The notes under the pieces were generated by a model that did no database searches, had not been told where the DNA came from, and saw nothing but the letters and a program-made list of their open reading frames with translations. Shown here in pieces: positions 52,600 to 61,612 of a stretch of 64,000 nt of DNA. Made by a program: the position numbers and the translations under genes. Within the stretch, counting starts at the first letter, position 1. Each line of letters opens with the position of its first letter. Source of the DNA: Bordetella parapertussis. GTDB taxonomy: Bacteria; Bacteroidota; Bacteroidia; Chitinophagales; Chitinophagaceae. The stretch is from assembly GCA_943331005.2 (NCBI GenBank), contig CALQJX020000004.1, forward strand, positions 1 through 64,000. Reading direction: 5' to 3'.

Positions 52600-53880
52600 T
52601 TATTCCAAGATTGTATTATCCTTAACAGGCCTGGGGAAGAAAGCCCCACCCAGCAATGCTGCAGAAACCACTAGTGGTGTAAGATAAAGATAGCGGTAAG
52701 GTATCTGAATAAAGGCATAGAATACCGCTATGTATATCTTGAATGAGAACAGCATATAGGTCTGCAAAGAATAGCGGTTGCGGGCTCTGTAATAGTAAAA
52801 ACCAAGCAATGCTACTGTTAGCAGGCAAATACCAAACAACACGTTTTTGTAAATGGCCAGCTGATGCTCCAGATCGCCGGGAAACCACGAAACAGCGTAA
52901 GAGGTGAAGCCCAGACCATTATTGAGATAATTGTGACCATTGTTTGCCTTATCTCTCACCCATTCGTCCAGGGCTGCCTGTGTGTGGTAGTTATAGCCAT
53001 TGATGAAAATATTTGCATCGTGACGAAGGAAGGGCCACCAATAGGAAACAACGAAGAACAGCAGGGCGGTGCCCGCCAGCAGGAAGGCTTTTTTCTTTTC
53101 TCCCGCTATGTAAAACAGGGAAAGGCACAAAGGCACCCAAAACACAATACTGTAACGGGAGAAAAGGCAAAGCCCTATGCCTATGGCCAGGGGAAGCAGG
53201 TTTTTCTTGCCAATGCTCTCTGCAACAAACAGATAGTAGGCGGCTATAAGTCCTTCTACAGTGAAGATGAATGTATTATTATCGTAGAGAATGGATACAC
53301 ACCATACCAGCATAGGCCATACAGGCACCAGTAGTTGCAGCAATATATTGCCTTCCATCTTCCGCTTGCTGATGAAATAATAAAAAGAGGCACCAAGCAT
53401 AGCTATAGCGGGTAACCACCGATAGTCTTTATGCAGCAGTTCCAGTGGTATATAGGGTAGCCACTGAAAAGGCATGTAGGTAGGGTAGAGCACATAGCCT
53501 GTGAACTGGATGCCATGGTAGGGCTGCTCACCGGCCAGGAAGCGCTGCACCAGGGTTTGAATCTGGGGAATTATGTCTGAACTGCCTTCGGGATAGTGAT
53601 ACATGAGGTGGTACCACCACAGAAACTTCAGTTTGCTGATAACCAGATAGCTGATTCCCGCAAACAGCGCCCACTGTGCTGCGGTGATAGCAATTGCCGG
53701 CACCTTGATGATACTGAGTGACACCCACTGTGGCCTGGCTGCCAGTCGCAGATACAAAAATGCAATGGCAATGGATGTGCCCAGAAAAAGTAGTGGCGAC
53801 AGGTATGGGCCTGCAACACCAGAAAAGTAAGTGCCCAGCAATAATTCTATAACACAGAGCAGTGCCAGTAATAGTTTCAT
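52600..53880 (-). CDS. Polytopic membrane protein, probable GT-C glycosyltransferase
   Basis: A 426-residue protein with about eleven predicted membrane helices. The loop after helix 3 holds EGSSDIIPQIQTLVQRFLAGEQPYHG with an acidic residue where GT-C/DUF2029 mannosyltransferase-like proteins keep theirs; FTGYVLYPTYMPFQWLPYIP follows. I infer a lipid-linked sugar transferase; acceptor and donor are unknown. It stands alone between the DUF4197 gene and ctaA, transcribed away from ctaA. Confidence 0.65.
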   Translation of the reverse strand: MKLLLALLCVIELLLGTYFSGVAGPYLSPLLFLGTSIAIAFLYLRLAARPQWVSLSIIKVPAIAITAAQWALFAGISYLVISKLKFLWWYHLMYHYPEGSSDIIPQIQTLVQRFLAGEQPYHGIQFTGYVLYPTYMPFQWLPYIPLELLHKDYRWLPAIAMLGASFYYFISKRKMEGNILLQLLVPVWPMLVWCVSILYDNNTFIFTVEGLIAAYYLFVAESIGKKNLLPLAIGIGLCLFSRYSIVFWVPLCLSLFYIAGEKKKAFLLAGTALLFFVVSYWWPFLRHDANIFINGYNYHTQAALDEWVRDKANNGHNYLNNGLGFTSYAVSWFPGDLEHQLAIYKNVLFGICLLTVALLGFYYYRARNRYSLQTYMLFSFKIYIAVFYAFIQIPYRYLYLTPLVVSAALLGGAFFPRPVKDNTILE

Positions 53881-54026
53881 AAACAGTAATAACGCTACAA
53901 ATTAAAAGTATATTATTCAATAAAGCGAACACCACTAAATAGTAGCATTTCGTATGACAAGGCTGATGTACATATATTTGTTTCACCTGTAGGTGTGTTT
54001 CGTCAATTATTTACAAAAATTGATAG

Positions 54027-54054
54027 TTGGCTTACTTCAGTTACCCTAATTTTG
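54027..54054 (+). promoter_or_regulatory. Promoter of ctaA
   Basis: A -33 TTG at 54027-54029 and a -7 TAATTTTG at 54047-54054. The predicted start of transcription is at 54060-54062, at the TTG start codon itself or just before the GTG at 54071, so the mRNA is probably leaderless or nearly so. Confidence 0.55.
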
Positions 54055-54061
54055 CTAAAAT

Positions 54062-55120
54062 TTGAAAGTCGTGGAGCAGCATAAAAGGAGAGCAGTTGCC
54101 TGGTGGCTCATAGCAGGCATCATAATGATCGTAATAGAATTCATTATGGGTGGAGTAACCCGACTAACCGGTTCAGGATTATCCATTACCGAGTGGAAGC
54201 CTATTATGGGAGCAGTACCCCCGGTAAGCGATGCCGACTGGAATGTAGCATTTGATCAGTACAAGACCATTGCTCAGTATAAATACCTGAATAGTCATTT
54301 TTCGCTTTCCGATTTTAAATTCATTTTTTACTGGGAATGGTCGCACCGTTTATGGGCGCGAATGCTGGGTGTGGTGTTCCTGATAGGGTTCGCTTACTTC
54401 TTCATCAAAAAGTATTTTGATAAGGGCATGGTTCGTCCGTTCATCATACTCTTTTTGCTGGGTGGTGTGCAGGGCTATGTAGGCTGGAAGATGGTAGAAA
54501 GTGGCCTGAATGATACTGAACTATATGTGAAACACACCTGGCTGGCAACACACTTCCTTTCTGCCCTCACACTTATGTGCTACACCTTATGGTTTGCACT
54601 GAAGCTGCTGGTGCCCGAAGAACGCAGAGTGAAAGCCGGAGGTTTGTTTGGTGCTACGCTGGGTATAATAGTGCTTATGTATGTGCAGCTGGCCTATGGT
54701 GCCTTTATGGCGGGTATGCATGCATCAAAAAGTGCACCTACATGGCCCAAAATAAATGGCGAGTGGGTGCCGCAGGGTATGATGGAAAGGAGTTTTGTAC
54801 AAAACCCCATCAATGTGCAGTTCATGCACCGCGGCCTTGCCTATCTGTTGTTGATTGCCGTAATTGTGTGGTTTGTATATGCCAGCCGTGTGGCCAGGGC
54901 GCATGTAGCTTCTTTGGTGGGCAGTGCACGCTGGTGGCCAATGGTTATTGTAGTGCTGCAGGTGGTGCTGGGTATAGTTACCGTACTGTGTGCACCACTG
55001 ATAGTGTTTGCAAAGTTTGGTACCTATGAGTGGCTGGCAGAACTGCACCAGCTGGTGGCAATGTTCCTGCTCATGTCGCTGGTAGCCAATCTGTATATAG
55101 CAGGTAAGCAGGAAGCATAG
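54062..55120 (+). CDS. ctaA: Heme A synthase, COX15/CtaA family
   Basis: A 352-residue inner-membrane oxygenase that converts heme O to heme A for cytochrome aa3 oxidase. Eight helices; the heme-ligand His residues appear in WSHRLWARMLG, KHTWLATHFLSALT, FMHRGLAYLLL and ELHQLVAMFLL. GGVTRLTGSGLSITEWKPIMGAVPP is diagnostic. TTG 54062 is the likely start; GTG 54071 is the alternative, as there is no nearby ATG in frame. It converges on rsmI with a 7-bp gap. Confidence 0.94.
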   Translation: MKVVEQHKRRAVAWWLIAGIIMIVIEFIMGGVTRLTGSGLSITEWKPIMGAVPPVSDADWNVAFDQYKTIAQYKYLNSHFSLSDFKFIFYWEWSHRLWARMLGVVFLIGFAYFFIKKYFDKGMVRPFIILFLLGGVQGYVGWKMVESGLNDTELYVKHTWLATHFLSALTLMCYTLWFALKLLVPEERRVKAGGLFGATLGIIVLMYVQLAYGAFMAGMHASKSAPTWPKINGEWVPQGMMERSFVQNPINVQFMHRGLAYLLLIAVIVWFVYASRVARAHVASLVGSARWWPMVIVVLQVVLGIVTVLCAPLIVFAKFGTYEWLAELHQLVAMFLLMSLVANLYIAGKQEA

Positions 55121-55127
55121 CTAATTT

Positions 55128-55856
55128 CTATTCTTCGTCTTCCTCCTCTTCTGTTTCTATCTCTGCCTGGGCGTGTTTCCCTTTGCGGGCTGGGGCGCCG
55201 TCTATTACCATTACTATCTCGCCCTTGGGTGGGTGCTTTTCGTAGTGGGCTGCAAGAGCGGCCAGTGTATTCCTGTTCGTTTCCTCAAACATTTTGGTGA
55301 GCTCTCTGCACACAGCTGCCTGACGGTCGGCACCCATGTACTGTGCCAGTTCGTTCAGGGTCTTTATCAATCTGTGTGGCGACTCATAGAGAATGATGGT
55401 GCGGGTTTCTGTTGCCAGCATTTTCATCATGGTCTGTCGGCCCTTCTTCAACGGCAGGAAACCTTCAAACACAAATCTGTTGCTGGTGAGGCCAGACTGT
55501 ACCAGCGCAGGCACAAAAGCAGTAGCGCCGGGCAGACACTCTACCGGAATGTTATTTCGCTGACACTCGCGTACCAGCAGAAAGCCGGGGTCTGAGATGC
55601 CGGGCGTACCTGCATCGGTAATAAGTGCGAAAACCTTGCCCGCAGCAAGTTGTTCTACCAGATGAGGTAATACCTTGTGCTCGTTGTGAGCATGAAAAGG
55701 AGTGAGCGGTTTGCGAATGCCATAATGGTTCAGCAACACGCTGCTGGTACGCGTATCTTCACATAATATCACATCGGCACGCTGCAGGGTCTCTATAGCG
55801 CGGTAAGTGATGTCGCCAAGGTTACCAATGGGAGACGGAATAAGATAGAGACGCAT
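55128..55856 (-). CDS. rsmI: 16S rRNA (cytidine-1402-2'-O)-methyltransferase
   Basis: A 242-residue tetrapyrrole-methylase-fold enzyme that 2'-O-methylates C1402 in the decoding centre. MRLYLIPSPIGNLGDITYRA, ILCEDTRTSSVLLNHYGI, DAGTPGISDPGFLLV and ILYESPHRLIKTL identify it. The tail (EIETEEEEDEE) is strongly acidic. ATG 55856 was chosen; the upstream 15 codons do not resemble the family. Confidence 0.94.
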   Translation of the reverse strand: MRLYLIPSPIGNLGDITYRAIETLQRADVILCEDTRTSSVLLNHYGIRKPLTPFHAHNEHKVLPHLVEQLAAGKVFALITDAGTPGISDPGFLLVRECQRNNIPVECLPGATAFVPALVQSGLTSNRFVFEGFLPLKKGRQTMMKMLATETRTIILYESPHRLIKTLNELAQYMGADRQAAVCRELTKMFEETNRNTLAALAAHYEKHPPKGEIVMVIDGAPARKGKHAQAEIETEEEEDEE

Positions 55857-55930
55857 GTAATGCAGTAAAGAATGAAAATATATGGCAGGTAATACCGGCA
55901 CAATGCCGGTACTACACCAGATGCCGGAAA

Positions 55931-56182
55931 TTAACCTTCAATGATAGTGAAGTCGAAAGACTCCATTACCTGATTGGCCAACAGTTTTTTGCAGGCTTCG
56001 CGGGTCATCGCTTCAGCAGCTTCTTTATTTGCTGCTTCCACATTCATAAGTATGTGCTTGCCGATACGAACATCCTGAACACCTGTAAGGCCCAGATTGT
56101 GCAGGCTGTTGTTCACGGCCTTGCCTTGTGGGTCCAGCAATTCTTTCAGTGGCATGATGTTGATGTGCGCAGTGTATTTCAT
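55931..56182 (-). CDS. purS: Phosphoribosylformylglycinamidine synthase subunit PurS
   Basis: An 83-residue protein that bridges PurL and PurQ in FGAM synthesis (purine pathway). DPQGKAVNNSLHNLGLTGVQDVRIGKHILM and the C-terminal ANQVMESFDFTI are PurS features. ATG 56182 begins the family sequence (MKYTAHINIMP); an 87-residue upstream extension overlaps pssA in another frame and is not coding. A separate purS implies a short PurL elsewhere. Its promoter is at 56223-56230. Confidence 0.9.
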   Translation of the reverse strand: MKYTAHINIMPLKELLDPQGKAVNNSLHNLGLTGVQDVRIGKHILMNVEAANKEAAEAMTREACKKLLANQVMESFDFTIIEG

Positions 56183-56222
56183 ATTAGGTAAAATATTAAA
56201 AAGTATAAAGCTATTAGCAGCC

Positions 56223-56230
56223 CAAAAGTA
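56223..56230 (-). promoter_or_regulatory. -7 element TACTTTTG of purS
   Basis: A TAnnTTTG match on the minus strand, 40 bases before the purS ATG. Confidence 0.5.
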
Positions 56231-56283
56231 GAAAGTATTTGGACCAATGTCAAAAAAGCGGGCAACAAAACCTCTATGGTATG

Positions 56284-57075
56284 TTATTCTGTAACTTCTG
56301 TGCGTGGCTTGGGGCCTACCAGAGACAACAATATATATAGAATGAATGCAAAAGGGATGGCTGCTGCTATACCCAGCACAAACAAGGCGGCAATACTGAG
56401 CAGTACCAGCACCAGTTGTGGCCATGCAGTACCAATGCTCCATTTGGCAGGCATCAGCTTAAAGAATGTAATGCTCGATACCATGAGCCAGCAAAGCACG
56501 GCAATGATGAGGTACAGTACCCATTTATTGTGCAGCAGAGACCCAGCCCCCCATGGATTGAACCAGGCCAGCATGGGCAGGGATGCAACAAAAATGCCTA
56601 CTGCAGGGGTGGGCATGCCACTGAAGTAGCCTTTGTGACCGGTGGTGCTGATGTTGAAACGAGCCAGACGCAAAGCCGCAAAACAGGCTATAAGGAAGGC
56701 GGGAGCCATGCCCAGCATGCTCACATCCATAGCGTTCTTCTCGCTCATAAGCGCATCCCACAGAAATTTGTATAGGATAATAGAGGGTGCTACGCCAAAA
56801 GAAACTACATCGGCCAGCGAGTCCAGGTCTTTACCAATAGGCGAAAATACCTTCAGTGCCCTTGCCGTAAATCCGTCCAGCAGATCGAAGATCGCTGCAA
56901 TACCTATGAATATGCTGCCGAAATAGATCTGTTCTGCACCATATACCCAGTTCCAGGTGGGCATGCCGCCCTCCAGGCTCAGGCTGGTATATGGCTGTGC
57001 GGTGAGTATGTATGCAATAGCTATACAGCCGCAAAAAAGATTGCCAAGTGTAAGCAGGTTCGGAAGATGCTTCAT
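56284..57075 (-). CDS. pssA: CDP-diacylglycerol--serine O-phosphatidyltransferase
   Basis: A 263-residue polytopic enzyme making phosphatidylserine, the precursor of phosphatidylethanolamine. The CDP-alcohol phosphotransferase motif is DLLDGFTARALKVFSPIG followed by KDLDSLADVVSFG, with the conserved Asp set. Several membrane helices follow. ATG 57075 (MKHLPNLLTLGN) begins the family sequence and lies eight bases after a -7 box. Confidence 0.93.
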   Translation of the reverse strand: MKHLPNLLTLGNLFCGCIAIAYILTAQPYTSLSLEGGMPTWNWVYGAEQIYFGSIFIGIAAIFDLLDGFTARALKVFSPIGKDLDSLADVVSFGVAPSIILYKFLWDALMSEKNAMDVSMLGMAPAFLIACFAALRLARFNISTTGHKGYFSGMPTPAVGIFVASLPMLAWFNPWGAGSLLHNKWVLYLIIAVLCWLMVSSITFFKLMPAKWSIGTAWPQLVLVLLSIAALFVLGIAAAIPFAFILYILLSLVGPKPRTEVTE

Positions 57076-57082
57076 CGTGCGC

Positions 57083-57090
57083 CAAAAATA
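57083..57090 (-). promoter_or_regulatory. -7 element TATTTTTG of pssA
   Basis: A TAnnTTTG match seven bases before the pssA ATG, another likely leaderless start. Confidence 0.5.
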
Positions 57091-57235
57091 ATGATTATGA
57101 GGGAATAGAACAGGAATGTATTTGCAAACAGCTGCAGCGGCAATAAAGGCCAAAGGATTTTTTTTGTAACGCCTGTTTCGCTTATTTTGTCGCCGCTTGT
57201 CCTGCTAACGGGTTCCGGCACACAATATCGTCCTG

Positions 57236-58117
57236 ATGGTTTCGGTAATTATAATCAATTACAATACGTTTAAAATTACCTGCGATTGCATTGAAAGTGT
57301 CATTCGGCACACCAATGGTTGTGCCTATGAGATAGTGCTGGTAGATAATGCCTCGCCTAAAGACGATCCGGACGAATTTCTGAAGAGATTTCCGCAGATA
57401 AACCTGGTAAAGAGCACGGAGAACGGAGGTTTTGCCAAGGGTAATAATCTGGGTATAGCACATGCCAGAGGGGAAATAATACTCCTGCTCAATTCTGATA
57501 CGGTTCTTACAGAAGATAGTATATCAATGGCTGCGGCAGTGTTTGCACAGCACAATGATATAGGTGCACTGGGGGTAAGGCTTACCTATGAAGATGGTAA
57601 ACTGCAACATACGGCACGCCGTTTCAGAAGCATACAGAATGAGCTGCTGGACCTCTGCAGGCCATTGCTGAAACTGATGCCCTACGAAAAAAGGTCTGAA
57701 ATGATGCTGAATCAGTACTTCAGGGGTGACCGTAATATATGGTGCGACTGGGTAAGCGGGGCTTTTATGATGTTTGGCAGAGAGCTACTTACAAAGTTCC
57801 CTGATAATAAACTGGATGAGCGCTATTTTATGTATGGCGAGGATCAGTTGTGGTGCTACCAGGCACAGCAACTGGGTTATCGCAATTATTATTATGCAGG
57901 AACTACTGTCATTCACCTGCATGCCGCCAGTACCGAACCGGCAAAACAACTGCAACTCCTAAAAAAGTTTCTGGCACTGGAACTGGACATAATGGAATTC
58001 AGAGTGGGGCGTTCGCTCTATTATCATGTTTTCAGGCTCATTCTCACCGGTAAAGAAATGATGCGGTATTATGTGAAAGTGCTGGCGCTCAAATTGTTTA
58101 ATGTGAGGATCAGGTAG
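57236..58117 (+). CDS. Family 2 glycosyltransferase
   Basis: A 293-residue cytoplasmic, membrane-associated GT-A enzyme. MVSVIIINYNTFKITCDCIESV and VLVDNASPKDD bind the nucleotide; LLLNSDTVL carries the DxD-like metal motif; FMYGEDQLWCYQAQQLGYRNYY holds the ED acceptor/catalytic region typical of rhamnosyl- or galactosyl-transferases. It lies upstream of a flippase gene in the same direction, suggesting surface polysaccharide assembly. The sugar is unknown. Confidence 0.88.
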   Translation: MVSVIIINYNTFKITCDCIESVIRHTNGCAYEIVLVDNASPKDDPDEFLKRFPQINLVKSTENGGFAKGNNLGIAHARGEIILLLNSDTVLTEDSISMAAAVFAQHNDIGALGVRLTYEDGKLQHTARRFRSIQNELLDLCRPLLKLMPYEKRSEMMLNQYFRGDRNIWCDWVSGAFMMFGRELLTKFPDNKLDERYFMYGEDQLWCYQAQQLGYRNYYYAGTTVIHLHAASTEPAKQLQLLKKFLALELDIMEFRVGRSLYYHVFRLILTGKEMMRYYVKVLALKLFNVRIR

Positions 58118-58275
58118 TCGATCTTATAAAGTTCATGCCCGTAACCTGTTAAAGATTTGAGGTAAATAGAAATATGACTGCTGCAAAATGTGGCTTAATC
58201 AGAGATTTTTGTCAATTTGCAGCCGGTTAAGAACTTTTCGAACTGTTCGGGAAGCTATCTATTGCAGCCGCATAC

Positions 58276-59787
58276 ATGGGAATAGTATTCAGACAATCTG
58301 CCAAAAATGCGATCGTTACGGTTACCGGTGCTTTGCTGGGTGCCGTTATTGTGGCGTTGTCTGTCAAATTCATTTCGCGGCAGGAATATGGTTTCATAGG
58401 CAACTTCACCAACTATGCCGTAACTATATCCCAGCTTTTGCTGTTCGGCATCAATTATACACTTATCGTTTACATCCATAAGTTCGCAGATAATATCAGG
58501 AAGCGAAAACTGCTCTTTGCCTGGTGTTTCACGCTGCCCGGACTGCTGGCCGTACTGGGTTCCGGCCTGTATTTTCTGTTCCGGCAATGGATACTGGGGC
58601 ATTTTCAGCTGGTAGACCAGCCGCTTATGGAGCGCTATTTCATTTGGTTGCCGGTTTTTACGGTGCTCTTTATATACCTCATCTTGTTCGAGAGCTACTT
58701 GGGTACTCAAATGAAAGTGGCTGTAGCTGCATTTATGCGGGAGGTGGTATTGCGGGTGGTGAACATTGCGCTAATACTTTTATTCGCCTTTGGTTATGTT
58801 TCATTTGGTACACTCATCATTGGTACTGTACTTATATATCTCATACCAGTGCTCATACTTTCTCTCATAGCATTTCGCACCAAGGATTTCGGATTCAACT
58901 TCAGCATCTCCGACTTCAGCGGAGCTGAGTATAAAGACCTGCTGCAGTTTACCTGGTATCATCTGCTGCTCACCGCATCTGTGATACTGATAGGTAGTAT
59001 GGATGCTATGCTGCTGCCCATTTACGATCCTAACGGTTTTGCTGTGGGTGCTGTGTTCAGAGTGGCTGTTTTTCTTATCTCTTTCCTGCAGATACCAACC
59101 AAGGCTATGACCACAGCCAGCTTCACAGTGCTGGCAAAAGCATTTGCCGAGAATGACAAGGCTAAGGCAGCAGATCTTTTCCTTAGGTCATCCATCAATA
59201 TATTCATTGCTACTACCGGTGTGGCGCTATTGCTTTGCTGCAATTTGCCTGGAGTAATAGCAGTAGTGGGTCATGGCTATGGAGAGGTGGTGCCTGTTTT
59301 TATGATATTATTTGCAGGGCAGATGGTGAATATTGCAACCGGTATGAACGACCAGGTACTGACCATCACCAACTATTACAAGTTCAATTTTTATTTGTCA
59401 CTTATCCTCATGGTCTCTTTATTCCTGTTGCTCAGGTTCCTTATTCCGCAGTATGGGATCTATGGTGCAGCAATGGGTACTACTACGACCATTGTTATTT
59501 TCAATGCGGTGAAGACCTATTTTGTCTGGCGCAAACTGAAGATATTGCCCTTCTCGGGTCGCACATTGCTTGTGATAGTGGCTGCACTACCTGCGATAGC
59601 TGCAGGTGTCGGGCTGCCACATTTCTTCAGCAACACCAGCCACGTATATGTGAATGCATTGCTCGATGTGTCTGTACGTAGTTTGGTAATAGTTGTAGCC
59701 TATGTACTGATGTTGCTGTGGTTGAAGCCATCGCCCGATCTGGAATCTTATCTGGCTTCTGTGAAGAAAAATAAAAGATTATTTTAG
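58276..59787 (+). CDS. Polysaccharide flippase, MATE-like (Wzx type)
   Basis: A 503-residue membrane protein with about 14 helices, of the MATE-like polysaccharide-export type. The start GIVFRQSAKNAIVTVTGALLGAVIVALSVKFISRQEYGFIGNF matches this family. It probably moves lipid-linked sugars across the inner membrane and may act with the glycosyltransferase 158 bp upstream. Its TAG stop shares bases with the convergent DUF3108 stop (59784-59787). Confidence 0.87.
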   Translation: MGIVFRQSAKNAIVTVTGALLGAVIVALSVKFISRQEYGFIGNFTNYAVTISQLLLFGINYTLIVYIHKFADNIRKRKLLFAWCFTLPGLLAVLGSGLYFLFRQWILGHFQLVDQPLMERYFIWLPVFTVLFIYLILFESYLGTQMKVAVAAFMREVVLRVVNIALILLFAFGYVSFGTLIIGTVLIYLIPVLILSLIAFRTKDFGFNFSISDFSGAEYKDLLQFTWYHLLLTASVILIGSMDAMLLPIYDPNGFAVGAVFRVAVFLISFLQIPTKAMTTASFTVLAKAFAENDKAKAADLFLRSSINIFIATTGVALLLCCNLPGVIAVVGHGYGEVVPVFMILFAGQMVNIATGMNDQVLTITNYYKFNFYLSLILMVSLFLLLRFLIPQYGIYGAAMGTTTTIVIFNAVKTYFVWRKLKILPFSGRTLLVIVAALPAIAAGVGLPHFFSNTSHVYVNALLDVSVRSLVIVVAYVLMLLWLKPSPDLESYLASVKKNKRLF

Positions 59788-60665
59788 TCCTCTAGTTTTA
59801 TGAGCGAACTAAATGGATTGGCCAGGTTCTGATAGTCCATAAGGTCCGCCTTCAGGCTGCCAATAACTATCGGGCTGTTAACTCTTAGCGGCAGGTGGTT
59901 CTTATCATCACTCACCCATACAGCCATACCTTCTCCACCCTTGAAAAGGGTGCCTTCTATAAGCAAGGGTACTATTTTGATGGCATTGAATGTGCCCTTT
60001 TTAGTTTCTACCTTTTCCTTGCCCATGTATTTTATATAGAGCGGGTATACCTTATCATCCAGAAACATCTCGAAGGGTATTTTGTCGCCCGGCTTATACT
60101 TGTTGTAGTCTATATTGCGTGCAAAGTAGATGGCAGAAACAACATCCTGCGTGCATTGCGAGATGGGATATTTATTGCCGTTGGCTGCAGTGGCAACATT
60201 GCTGTTGCGGTCAAAAGTAATATCGTGTTTGTAGCTGAGCGTGCCCTCATTTACAGCACGTATATGATGCAGCGGCAGCAGTGTTTCCTCATCTATGTAG
60301 GTTTCGTAAATGTCCCGCACTTTGTAGAACCATTCGTAAGATTTTGCTGTGCGGCCGTCTCCGGTAACATGGTATACCTTGCGGCCATTCACGTTGGTAG
60401 AACTTACTGTAAACACTGCATTCCCTGCATAGATCCATATAAAGCCCATGTTGTAGTAGGCGTGGAAAGTGAGTTGCTCTCCGGTCTTAAAGCTGGTGTT
60501 CTTAGAGTTGCAGAAATCGTATTGTGCAGCAGCCACTGCAGGTATTGCTAAGCAGGAAAAAGCAACAATGACCTTGAGTAGCAAAGCCCTGCCAAAGTGG
60601 TTATTTGCCTGTGTTACAGCGTCAGTATTTGATGTTTGAGTACTATTAGTGGTTATCTCAGCCAT
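59784..60665 (-). CDS. DUF3108 exported protein
   Basis: A 293-residue protein. An extended polar N-terminus (about 1-25, Thr/Asn-rich) precedes a signal helix (LLLKVIVAFSCLAIPAVAAA). GEQLTFHAYYNMGFIWIYAGNAVFTV, KSYEWFYKVRDIYETYIDEETLLPLH and DIDYNKYKPGDKIPFEMFLDDKVYPL-like segments are DUF3108 features. The function is unknown. The start overlaps the end of the upstream membrane-protein gene by 13 bp, so the two are co-transcribed. Confidence 0.86.
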   Translation of the reverse strand: MAEITTNSTQTSNTDAVTQANNHFGRALLLKVIVAFSCLAIPAVAAAQYDFCNSKNTSFKTGEQLTFHAYYNMGFIWIYAGNAVFTVSSTNVNGRKVYHVTGDGRTAKSYEWFYKVRDIYETYIDEETLLPLHHIRAVNEGTLSYKHDITFDRNSNVATAANGNKYPISQCTQDVVSAIYFARNIDYNKYKPGDKIPFEMFLDDKVYPLYIKYMGKEKVETKKGTFNAIKIVPLLIEGTLFKGGEGMAVWVSDDKNHLPLRVNSPIVIGSLKADLMDYQNLANPFSSLIKLED

Positions 60666-61594
60666 TTCATTTTGGTTATCAGTACACTGCCCGCCACCGA
60701 TGGTATTACCAGATTCAGCAACCAGAGTCCCGTTGTGGCTGCAAGTATACCAATGGTATTGGACGAAAAATGAGCGAAGATGTAAAGGCTAACTGCACCT
60801 CTTATCCCCAGTTCTGTAAGCGCCAGCGATGGAATTACCGCCATTACCCAGAAGAACAGTGCAGCAAGGCAAAAACCCTGCAGCAGGGGCACATCAACAT
60901 TCATCCACCTTAGTAAAAACAAATACTGTGCCGTAAATACCATTACACGTAGCAATGAAATTGTTAAAACCTTTAGTTTGTCTGCAGCAGATACCCTGCT
61001 CATGAGCCTGCCATATACCGCAAACCTGCGCAGCCACTTGTTTTGGGTCATTGCCGGTACCCATGAATCGAACCGCCAGTAGACCACACTTATAAAAATG
61101 TTAATAAGCACACATACCCCCAAAGCGGCCTGTGCCATTGTGTCGGGGAAGGCAATGTTGTAGTAGATAAGCCCGACAAACCCCCAGAAGTAGATGCCTG
61201 CCAGCTGCGAGGTGATGCCGGATACCGAAACATTGATATAGCGGAACGTATTGCTGCCACCCAGATACAGTATTCTTCCCGGATACTCCCCTATGCGGTT
61301 GGGGGTGATTATAGAAAAGGCCACGCCTGCCAGCCACGAACTGAATGCGGTAGAAAAGCTTACCTGCTCTGCTCGACTCAGGAGACAGTGCCATTTATAA
61401 CTTTCCAGCAGGGCATTGGCAAACATAAGCACAATGCAGGCCACCAGAAATCCAACCGGCCCTGTGTGTTGCCACATATCAGCACTCAGGTCTTTTACCT
61501 GTTTCAGTACCTGTTTGTATATGGCCCACAGCAGCAACACGCTAATGGCGCCGCCGGTAATATAGTTAAGCCATATTTTGGTACTTTTGTTCAA
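60653..61594 (-). CDS. Lysylphosphatidylglycerol synthase-like transmembrane protein (UPF0104)
   Basis: A 313-residue protein with about eight membrane helices of the flippase-like UPF0104/AglD family (VACIVLMFANALLESYKWHCLLSRAEQVSFSTAFSSWLAGVAFSIITPNRIGEYPGRILYL is typical). It lacks the soluble synthase domain of MprF, so it may be a lipid-moving or accessory protein. It starts with TTG at 61594, supported by a GAGGAG sequence nine bases upstream. Its start is divergent from ruvC by 18 bp. Confidence 0.82.
   Translation of the reverse strand: MNKSTKIWLNYITGGAISVLLLWAIYKQVLKQVKDLSADMWQHTGPVGFLVACIVLMFANALLESYKWHCLLSRAEQVSFSTAFSSWLAGVAFSIITPNRIGEYPGRILYLGGSNTFRYINVSVSGITSQLAGIYFWGFVGLIYYNIAFPDTMAQAALGVCVLINIFISVVYWRFDSWVPAMTQNKWLRRFAVYGRLMSRVSAADKLKVLTISLLRVMVFTAQYLFLLRWMNVDVPLLQGFCLAALFFWVMAVIPSLALTELGIRGAVSLYIFAHFSSNTIGILAATTGLWLLNLVIPSVAGSVLITKMKWLR
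61582..61589 (+). promoter_or_regulatory. -7 element TACTTTTG of ruvC
   Basis: A TAnnTTTG match inside the first codons of the divergent UPF0104 gene, 23 bases before the ruvC TTG. A one-mismatch minus-strand box (TATCTTTC, 61615-61622) faces it. Confidence 0.5.
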
Positions 61595-61612
61595 GACGAC
61601 AATCTCCTCTTT

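Noticed and set aside
56183..56443. N-terminal extension of purS
   Set aside because: The extra 87 residues overlap the pssA 3' end in another frame and would precede the purS promoter.
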